From: Ancistrus triradiatus
Lineage: Eukaryota; Chordata; Actinopteri; Siluriformes; Loricariidae
Length of the DNA: 64,000 nucleotides
Assembly (NCBI GenBank): GCA_025084515.1
Contig: JAJAGP010000183.1
Location: forward strand, 62,001 to 126,000
Reading direction: 5' to 3'
Position numbers and translations under genes: made by a program. The notes under the pieces are model-generated. The model ran no database searches, was not told where the DNA came from, and saw nothing but the letters and a program-made list of their open reading frames with translations. Positions 55,953-64,000 of this stretch are shown here, one piece after another. The stretch's first letter is position 1, and each line of letters starts with the position of its first letter.

Positions 55953-56728
55953 TATGGACAAAAGTATTGGGACACACCTCCTAATCATTGAATTCAGGTG
56001 GTTCATTTATTTGGCTTCCACCTTTGTGGGAACAGTTTGGGGAAGGACCTTTTGTGTTGCAGCATGACTGCACACCACAAGGTGGCTCCATGTCATCATT
56101 TCGGGCTGATCCTGACCGGATTGTGCAGGTGGCCAAGTGCGAACGCCAGTCTCAGGCCTGGCTCAAGGGTGGGTCCCGGTAACTAATCCTGGCATGGGTG
56201 AATAGTTTTGGATCACAAAACTTTTGCTGTTTTGATCCCTCTTTGTTGTTTTGGTGTTTGAAATGCCATCTTGGCCATTCCTTTGTTCGAATTCCCCTCC
56301 ATTTTCCCGCTCTGCTACATAGGGAAACAATTGTCATTGTATTTATTCTGATTTGTTGTTACCACTAACTCAGACTTTAAGCACAAAGCAAAGTCCATAA
56401 AGGCACGGGCGAGTTTGGTGTGGAACACCTTGACTGGCCCACACAGAGCCACAACTTTGTCAACCACCCTTAGGATGAACTAGGATGGAAAATGCAAGCC
56501 AGGCTCTGTTCTCAATTATCAGTGTCTGACATCACAAATGCTCTTCTGGGCCAAAATGAATCTGCAAAATTCCCACAGTTAGAGTCCAAAATCTTGTCGA
56601 AATCATTCCCAGAAGAGTACAAGCTGTTATAGCTGCAAAAAAGGGACCAGCTCCATAGTAACGCCTTTGTAATTGGACTGCAATGTCATAAGAGCTCCTG
56701 TACCAATACTTTTGCCTATATGGTGTAT
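55953..56728 (+). mobile_element. Tc1-like family H, 5'-deleted transposase, split by repeat J
   Basis: The left end TATGGACAAAAGTATTGGGA follows TA. After about 60 bases a deletion leads straight to CTTTGTGGGAACAGTTTGGG and CAGCATGACTGCACACC, which encode the second catalytic Asp segment (FQHDC-P). Repeat J is inserted here. The element resumes at about 56380 with GCACAAAGCAAAGTCCATAA, GAGTTTGGTGTGGAACACCT and TGACTGGCCCACACAGAG, and ends with CAATACTTTTGCCTATATGG. The DNA-binding half and first Asp are missing. Confidence 0.8.
56077..56378 (+). repeat. Repeat J, copy 3, inserted in family H
   Basis: The order of shared blocks is as in copy 1, with an extra segment GGTGGCCAAGTGCGAACGCC in place of copy 1's TACGGGTGATGTATTACTG. 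The insertion point is fixed by the family H sequence on both sides (ACTGCACACCA before, GCACAAAGC after), so this copy gives the best estimate of J's boundaries, about 300 bp. Confidence 0.82.
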
Positions 56729-57853
56729 AATGTTTGAACTGATTTATTATGAAGGTGAATTCCTCTAGTTTGTTTAAACCCCTAAGAGATAACTAATTAG
56801 ATAGACATAAGATAAAAGATACTGTAGGGAAACCGAACCGGGTAGAGCGTGGCTGAAAATGAAACGACTCAATCCGCCCTCACTTTCCCAACATCCTGAG
56901 TAAGCACCCAACACAAAACGCTTATTGATTTATTATTTAAGTGTCTGTTGTGAAAAATCACCTCGCTACTAAGTCATTGTATTGTACGGGGTGCTTAATT
57001 CAATTTTTGTAATTCTCTCATAAATTAAACAGAGCCTCTGGGATGATTCTTGAGAGGAAAAAAAAATAATGGGGGGAAAAAACTTTGTTGCTTCAGGAGA
57101 ATCTCCCTAGTCATGAATTAATATGCAAATGCATGGTTGACAATGTATTAATTAAGTGTGGCATTGAGATACTGTAGGTGTGTAATTGTTTTCTAGCGGC
57201 GCGTTTTCCCTGCATCCTAATGGCTGTGGTAACTCTGAGATACCGGTAGTGTCATTAGACTCGTTCTGACGATCTACCTGACAGCAGTTTATATATCCGG
57301 CTGAACGCTACAAGAGAGTCGCTCGGAGAATCAACAGGGAGGGGAAAATGAAAAGTGTTGGCATTCTAATGCCAGCACTGGCTCAGCTTCTGTAATGAGC
57401 GCGGAATGAATGAAAAACAAGTGTTTTTTATTTATACCGCGCTTTTTAGAAGACGCAACCTGCACAGTATTGAGTCATAGCAAACGCATTTAACGCTGAA
57501 ATCAAAGCTAACACAGTAAACACAGTGTACAAACAAAAGGACGTGAAGGCTTGTAGTTCATAATTAAGGCTGGTTTGATTTTTGTTCTTTATTTCTTTAT
57601 TTATGTTGCTCCAAGACATGCTTTCAGCTCCTCCAGATGGCCGGGTAGAGCTTCGGTTTGAGGCAGACTTGAAATGTCACTCTCTGAAATAGAAACGTCT
57701 GAAAAGGCTGCCCACCTGCCAGAATGCTTGTCCTTTAAAGATGCATGAAAGGCTGTGGGTCGAGTCTCAGCGCCCTGCTTTTGTTGACATGGATCAATGT
57801 GTCTAAGACATCCCAAATTGTTAAATTCTGTCTTAGGTGGTGTTGATATAGAA
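56729..57853. other. No gene recognised; candidate conserved non-coding stretch
   Basis: 57000-57340 is AT-rich, non-repetitive and includes ATGCAAATGCATGG (an octamer-like word) and ATTAATTAAG at 57122-57160. No coding sequence. Confidence 0.35.
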
Positions 57854-57854
57854 T

Positions 57855-58190
57855 CACTGGCCACTTTATTAGGAAGTACTGGGTTGGACCCCGTTTTGAA
57901 TTCAGAACTGCCTTAATTCTTGGTAGCAGAGATTCAACAAGGTGCCGGAAACAACATCCAAGATTGTGGGTCCAATCATCCCAAAAGTGCTCTTGGTTTG
58001 AGATCTGGTGACTGTGGAGGCACTTCAAGTCATGTTCAAGAAACTAGTTTGAGATGGTCTTTAGGACATGACGATGGTACACTGTGGTCATAAAGGGATG
58101 CACATGGTCAGCAACAATACTCAGGTAGGCAATGCCCAGTTGGTATTGAGGAGGCCAAAGTGTGGCAAGGAAGTATCCCCAAGAAAAGTC
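57855..58190 (-). mobile_element. Tc1-like family G, copy 1, right end and C-terminal coding remnant
   Basis: CACTGGCCACTTTATTAGGA is the outer end of a very common fish Tc1-like family. It continues with AGATTCAACAAGGTG, then after deletion CAAGAAACTAGTTTGAGATG and AAAGGGATGCACATGGTCAG, GCAACAATACTCAGGTAGGC. All correspond to the transposase C-terminal half on the minus strand. The other end is missing. Confidence 0.82.
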
Positions 58191-58629
58191 TGGTTTTAAG
58201 AAAAGCAGCTGAGCAGTCTCAAAGCTCAAGTCAATATACTGGTATGTGGTTGCATAATATTAATACAGTTGGTTTGTATGAAGGTACATTTTTTATTGAG
58301 TGAATAGTTTAAGCATTTATATAGTTTTTTTAAGCAGACCAATGTTTTGTCCTTGATGTTTGTGGTCAAAGGCAGTTTTCTCATTATTCCGTTCAGTGTG
58401 GCTGTTGATGAGTCAAACTTTGGCCGAGAGATTTTATCAATACAGAGCGATCCTGCTTTTGAGAACTGTACCTAGTCGAATGCTTTCCCTCTCTGTAAGC
58501 CTTTTGATGTTGTTTGCGTTACAGAATACGTGCTTTTCACCATGCAGTGCCGCTTGTTTACTTGTTCGATGTGCAGCTGATGCCTTCCCGTTATCATTAC
58601 CACGAATATTCAGGGTTTTACAAGTTTGT
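58191..58629. other. No gene recognised
   Basis: Lies between two family G copies that face opposite ways. No family G sequence was recognised inside, and the open frames lack domains. Confidence 0.3.
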
Positions 58630-59085
58630 ATCAGGCTGCTCCTCAAAGCACTTGAGTGAAGCTTACCATAATTGGACAGTGGAAGATTGGAAAAACATTG
58701 CCAGGTCTGATGAGCCTCGATTTCTGCCCAAAGCATCCTGCCTTGTATCGGTTCAGGCTGCTGGTGGTGTAATGGCGTTGGACTGTTTTTTGGGCGCACT
58801 TTGTGCCCCTTAATGCCAGTTCAGCGTTGTTTAAGCACCACAGCATATCCTGAGTATTGTTGCTGACCGTGTGCATCCCTTTATGATCACTGTGTGCAGT
58901 CTTTTGAGGGACTGGGGTAGCCTAGCAGGTAAGGTACTAGACTATGGACCAGAAGGTCCAGGGTTCAAGTCCCACCTCTTGGCGTGAAAAGGCCTTAACG
59001 CACCATGTCCCAAATCTCAGATCATCTCAAAGTGGTTTCTGGAACAAGTGGAGAAGTAAAGTCGTCATGAATTCAAAATGGTGTC
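58630..59085 (+). mobile_element. Tc1-like family G, copy 2, split by a SINE
   Basis: The sense frame reads HNWTVEDWKNIARSDEPRFL (first catalytic Asp retained in SDE) and VSVQAAGGVMALDCFLGALC, where family consensus has VWGMFSWHTLGP. IVADRVHPFMI follows. A SINE is inserted at about 58907-58982. Family G resumes at about 58997: AACGCACCATGTCCCAAATC, which would follow the second Asp, and ATCTCAAAGTGGTTTCTGGA. No ends are present. Confidence 0.82.
58907..58982 (+). repeat. SINE head, 3'-truncated, inserted in family G
   Basis: GGGACTGGGGTAGCCTAGCA, GACTATGGACCAGAAGGTCC and GGGTTCAAGTCCCACCTCTT match the SINE head with its B box. It stops after about 75 bases, where family G resumes within about 15 bases. 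Confidence 0.85.
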
Positions 59086-60718
59086 CAAACCAATTCTAGA
59101 GACATGGAAAGTCCAATTTGTCTTATTAGTTCTAGGCAGAATGTTGTGACTTTTGTGTTTATGGCTTGTAGACAGAATTCCAGTAGACGTATTCCAAAGG
59201 TTGATGATCTGTGTGTTGGTGTGTCTGTGTGTTTTGATGTTTTCTGATAGCCTGTGTTCAGATTTCTTTTAAAGAGGGCATGGGGACTGAAAGTAGGGCT
59301 TTGCTTTGATCATGCTGGATAGGGGCTGCAGGTGAACATAAACACAGCGGAGCTCATTTTAACATTCTGTGTGTGGGTAAGTGTCTTGTCTGTGGGCCTT
59401 GAGGGGTCGGTCCCACTGAGGGAAGTTTGGTTGCTTCAATATTACACGAGTTCACGTTCATTAACGCGATGCATCCAGTCGTCGGAACCACTTTCTCTCG
59501 GCGTCTGTTTAGTGGGAGCAGTTTTCGGAAAAACGCTTTGAATTAATTTCAACGCTTTGAATGAATCTCTTTCACGTCTGAAGAGAAATCTTCGTTTGAT
59601 CCGGACGGACTGATCTATGGAGAGAAGTATGCATTAAAGTGATAATTCGACAATGGTTTCGGCCATTTACTTCAACGCTATTACCACATCAGAAGTGGAC
59701 TTTGATGTGCGCTTCATAGATGAGATGCTTGGAGTGGGGGGAAAAAATCTGTTTGGACGCTAAAGAACAGAGGCTGGCAAAAATAATAGTGGGAATAAGA
59801 AAAAAGAGCAGGGTATGATGAAAAGGAGTTAAAAAAAAAAACTAACATGCGGTAAATCATGCCACCAGGTAAGAGTTCTTGTTCAAACCATTCCTTGCTT
59901 TCACCAGTTTTGGCCTTGTAGACTTTCCACTAATGCGTCGCTCGGTGTTTTACAAAATAAATTGTATGGCATCTGCACGTGTAACTGGAGTGCTGTACTC
60001 TGCCAACGTTGAGATCATTTGACTTTCTGTGAAGGGTATGCGACAATAATAAGCTGATCTGAATAAAGACATTTGCAGCTTTGCCAGATTTCCTGCAAAG
60101 AATGCTTTTGTGATGCGTTTTCTATGAACACCACTGATGTAGCACTTTTGCATATAGAGCTTCTTGTTGGACGCAAATGAATGGATATGCTTATTTGAAA
60201 CATTCATAGTGAGAACCTCAAGTAAACTGGCAAATTCTGTACTGTGGGTCTGCAGCTATGGGAAGTGTCGCTGCTCAGGTTCTGGGCTCTGAGGTTTGCT
60301 GCTCTTTGTCCAATATTTTAGCAGATGGTACATGGGCTATCATACTATCATGGCTCTTTCCCAACCCCTAGCCGTAGGCAAAAATTGGAATTTGGCAAGT
60401 GATACTAAATAGCATCATCAGCTTAAATTCAAATTGATGACCGCTACCCTTGACTTGACCTAACAGTCACCGTGGATGCCAGAGCCTGCCCTGCCCCAGG
60501 CCAAATTCTTCCATTTACAAACAGATTTATAGCCTGCACTTGTGTAAACTGTCCAGTGTTCTCACGTAGGCTTTGAGTAATACCAAACTATTTTTATTTA
60601 AATTAATTGTAAGACATTTCACAATGATTTCACCAGATAACTTCGACACATCATGAACATACCCGCTGTCTGATTAAAACCCGAATACCTCTATATCATG
60701 GTTCCCAACCTTTTTTTT
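59086..60718. other. No gene recognised
   Basis: Unique-looking sequence. Minus-strand open frame 59950-60207 (85 codons) shows no domain and is not called. Confidence 0.35.
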
Positions 60719-60719
60719 G

Positions 60720-60902
60720 GGAACTGTGGTAGCCTAGTGGTTAAGGTCCTGGACTATGGATCAGAAGGTCCAGGGTTCAAATCCCACCTCTGCCAAGTTG
60801 ACGCTGTTGGGTCCTTGAGCAAGGCCCTTAACCCACAATTGCTTGGATTGTAAGATTGTATCAATTGTATCAGTCGCTCTGGATAAGGGCGTCTGCTACA
60901 TG
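60720..60902 (+). repeat. tRNA-headed SINE, near-complete
   Basis: GGAACTGTGGTAGCCTAGTG, GGTTCAAATCCCACCTCTGC, TGGGTCCTTGAGCAAGGCCC and CTCTGGATAAGGGCGTCTGC. It ends a little before the final TGTAAATG tail. Next to 36747-36942 it is the best copy. Confidence 0.9.
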
Positions 60903-63900
60903 GACCCGATACTTTTTCCTTGGAGCCCCCACTACGAGTATCTAACAAAAGCTGCCCCCCCCCAGCCCGCACACACACCGATCAAAAGAATGAAGTGACT
61001 CACTGCAAATACCTTAGTGGCAATCAATAATTTATATTATAGCTTGTTTTCATTTGTCTTGGGTTGCTTTTAGCTATTTTCATTTAACCTTTTGGCTCCT
61101 TTTCAATTTTCAATACGGCTAAATATTTAGAGTCAAACATAAGCTGGGCATCCCAATAGACTAGACCTGTATAGACCTTTATTTTCACTTATTTCACGCC
61201 TTTATTGATTATTATTATTATTGTATGACATTCCTTTGCTTTATTCATGCTAATAGTCACTAATTACATTTGAATATAGGCATTAACAGAGTCGAATAGC
61301 TTTCTGGAACCAAATGAGTTCAAATTCCAAGGTTGCGCTCTATTATTACTTACCAGAATGCCGTTCTGTATCATTCCAGCCCTGCTGAGGATGGTACTGT
61401 GAAGCTACAGACAGGCTAGAGGGCCGATGCTACCCCCGTCCACTGCCGAAAGCATAAAGGATGGATGAGCAATGTTGCAATGTTAGTTGGTAATCTTATC
61501 TGAATCCCATTGCTTTTTCTGCTATACAACTGAGTACATGTGCACCTCATTGCACTTGTAAAATCTAGTTTATTTGGATTTTTGGGATTTGAACTCTTTT
61601 CAATTTTGAACTGTTTCCTGGTTTAATATTGCTTTTGGTTGTTGTCTTACTGAAGCATTCATTTCCATTTCATTTCTAACTTGATTCTTCCTCTGCTTGT
61701 CGAAGTGCAAGGGGAATGCAAACACGGATTATTTGCTAACACTGGTTGTGTTTATGTCTGTGCCTTTGACTGTTTGAGTCATAAAACCAATAAGCCAAGA
61801 TGTTAAAAATTGATGCAAATTGCATTTGTCGCTCTCTGGGGGTTAAAGAAAATGCTGTTCTGCTCGAAATTTCATTCTGACTTCTCTCCCACCTGAATAC
61901 GTACTCCCACTCATCCCATTTTCGAGCCAGAAGCAGTAGCCCTTAACTTTCAGCCATTGGCAAGATGATCCTGTTAATCAATGAGCCCTTTAAAAACTGG
62001 CTGTGAACAGCATTTGAATTTTTTAAAAATTAAAAATAACTTTTTGAGAAAAAAAAATTTATCTGCACTATATTGTGCATTTTAAACCTGGTATCCTAAG
62101 CTGGTCATTATATCACTCCTATGTTTCATCTTTTGGCTGATAAACTTTGTTTCAGGGTAATGCGAGTTTATTTGAATCGGAAATTACCTTGCCTGTGGTG
62201 AGAGAGCGTGCTGAAATAATCTGGGGAAGCAGAAGCAGATATACCTGAAGAGAAAATGGAACGCGGTCTGGGTTGTGCTCGAATATTACTACTTAGGAGA
62301 TCCAATAGTTGTACAGCGGGTACATAAAACTGTTGGAGGCGAGAGGCAGATGTAATTTTTGAACTAATATCATCTAGAGTTCCTCCACCATCAATATCCC
62401 ACCATCCTGAATTTCTCCATGTGTTACTTTTGATCAGTGAGAAAAATGCAAAGACCTATGCACTCTAACAATACATATCCGAAATCTTATTGTGCCGTTG
62501 ACTCCCTGTCCGGTTTAGGTGTTTAACCAAAACAGCATTTGCTTTGGAAGGGAATAGCTGCTCCCTGCATTGTACCCTGCCATTTTGCAATCTATGTAAT
62601 GGCCTACACATTGCCTAAAGCAGTGTTGTTTCTTGTGGTGTATACAGTACATATTGCTTGTATTACAGTATAATGATCTTGTGACTGACTGAAAGTGAAT
62701 CTCCATGGAACACAACCAGAAGGGTGAAAGTTTTTGTTGTATAGCATGGATGGGAGAGAAACTTCACATTAATGCCTACCAAATTAATGTGCCTAACAAA
62801 TATAGAGGTTATCTTCTGGTGTCCACACACTTTTGGCTATGTATTTTATGGTAGAAATTATTACATTTTTTATTAGATATTTTTGGTATTCATATTTTTA
62901 TAATGATCTCTTACAATGATCCTTAAAACTGGATCTTTTCTTGTTTTGTACCAACAGACCTCATCTGGAGGACATAAGTATTATTAGAACCAGCAAAAAG
63001 CATTATTTAATTACTTTGGTTATGTTAAGGATGAACTTTCTGACGTTATTCAGTGCAGCACTGATGATGCAGACATGCATGATGTCATCAAGGACTCTGT
63101 GCTTGTTCATCATAGTGGATATAAAGCTTGTGGATGATTCTTAGGAGTTTGTGTCATCTTCATGTTCAAGTGTACTTGAGTTAATTAGTGCCTAGTCAAC
63201 ATGAAAACTAGTTTAATTGTAGTTGTGGTTTAATTAGTAAGCAAATGGACCTAGGGTGATCTTTTCATTGTTACGAAGGAGTAGTGTATTGAAACCTGGA
63301 GAGAAACCGTTGTTTAAAGCCTTTTGTAGGTCAATGATAAGCCAGAATTCCTGAGAGAGCTATAGTGGAGCAAGTTTCCTCTAATGTTCCTAGTATGTAG
63401 AATCCAGACAATGAATCGTCCAATAAGAACTTTGTTTAATGATCCTCTGCCCAATGAAGTTTAGGCAATCCTATTTCTGAAAAGTTATATAAATCATGAG
63501 CAAAAGTATGCAGATATTCCTAATCAGTGATCTTTGCTCATAATTTGAAGCTGCTTGTGACTATGGACTCTCTATAGACAAAGTCAGATGTGTGTTTTTG
63601 TATTCAGTAGGTCTTTGAGGATGTAATGAAGCCTTGGTTTGATCAGATTCATTCAGTTTAGCCAGGATTCTGCTTCAGCATCTGTAAAGCAGTGGAGTTC
63701 ATTTAATTCTCCACAGACTGACGATAACAGTTGTCCATCTCTGTTATGTTCTGTCTAAAACTCTTGAGTTGTGCTCTGGGGACCTGTGACTCTTATAGAT
63801 TTTTGCTCATAGGGGACGTACCTACCCATGTCCTTGCTGATAATTGGGGACATTTATGTCATGGATGACCTCTGGGCCAATCTATAAGCTGCTGCAAGAG

Positions 63901-64000
63901 AAGAGATGTCTGTAAAAATCCACACAGAATTCCTCTCTGTATTTCTCTTATTTCTTTCCTTTTATTGCTACATATGGTATGAAATATGTTTAAGGCTAGA
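60903..64000. other. No gene recognised to the window end
   Basis: AT-rich sequence with a C-run at 60955-60962, ATT repeats at 61208-61222 and an A-run at 62048-62057. Short open frames at 62515-62715 and 62941-63144 lack domains. No repeat family was recognised with confidence. Confidence 0.4.

Noticed and set aside
59950..60207. 85-codon minus-strand open stretch
   Set aside because: No recognisable domain, no splice or start context, and AT-rich surroundings.

Overview
This window looks like repeat-rich, non-genic nuclear DNA of a bony (teleost) fish. The evidence is the repeat content: at least ten Tc1/mariner-type transposon families of the kinds that fill teleost genomes, a CR1/L2-type LINE with an esterase ORF1, tRNA-headed SINEs, a V-SINE-like family, a small hAT element, a Ty3/Gypsy fossil and simple-sequence tracts. 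No bacterial operons, ribosome binding sites or CRISPR arrays are present. A species cannot be fixed from the sequence. No intact, confidently functional host gene was found; the window is probably intergenic or a very long intron. Family names A-M and J are labels used only in this annotation, and matches to known families rest on recollection of consensus sequences, not on a search.

Layout. 1-2838: a damaged LINE (esterase ORF1 end, endonuclease/reverse transcriptase ORF2, 3' tail). 2856-3942, 5865-8333, 9910-11092, 43866-45108 and 47451-48545 are the larger copies of Tc1 family A (terminal motif CAGTGGTGCTTGAAAG), with small scraps at 20.2 and 29.5 kb. 6013-7299, 13125-14630, 32187-33711 and 49429-50910 are four copies of Tc1 family B (terminal motif CAGTGGGGCAAAAAAGTATT), all with recognisable but broken transposase. 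Other Tc1 families occur at 9.4-11.3 and 40.2 kb (D), 12.6 kb (M), 12.9-15.0 kb (E), 35.3 kb (F), 35.6, 55.2 and 56 kb (H), 48.7 kb (L), 51.3 kb (K) and 57.9-59.1 kb (G). Several are nested: B in A, A in D, B in E, a SINE in G, and an unnamed ~300-bp repeat (J) in H.

22.3-23.75 kb is an AT-rich satellite with higher-order structure around a LINE 3' tail. 26.64-27.87 kb is a 47-bp minisatellite of about 26 units. 30.3-31.5 kb holds a Gypsy gag-protease fossil. 37.3-38.2 and 39.3-39.75 kb carry frameshifted pieces of a fish-expanded C2H2/SAMD3-like gene, separated by a diverged tandem duplication. 52.25-52.6 kb has one exon-like open stretch on the minus strand. The rest is low-complexity or apparently unique DNA; a few stretches (8.7-9.1, 24.1-24.4, 25.6-26.0, 57.0-57.3 kb) have the look of conserved non-coding sequence, which only alignment could settle.

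The genes do not work together in a pathway. The story is layered transposition: successive waves of cut-and-paste elements, LINE and SINE insertions, then decay by indels and stops. The nested order gives a relative age ladder.
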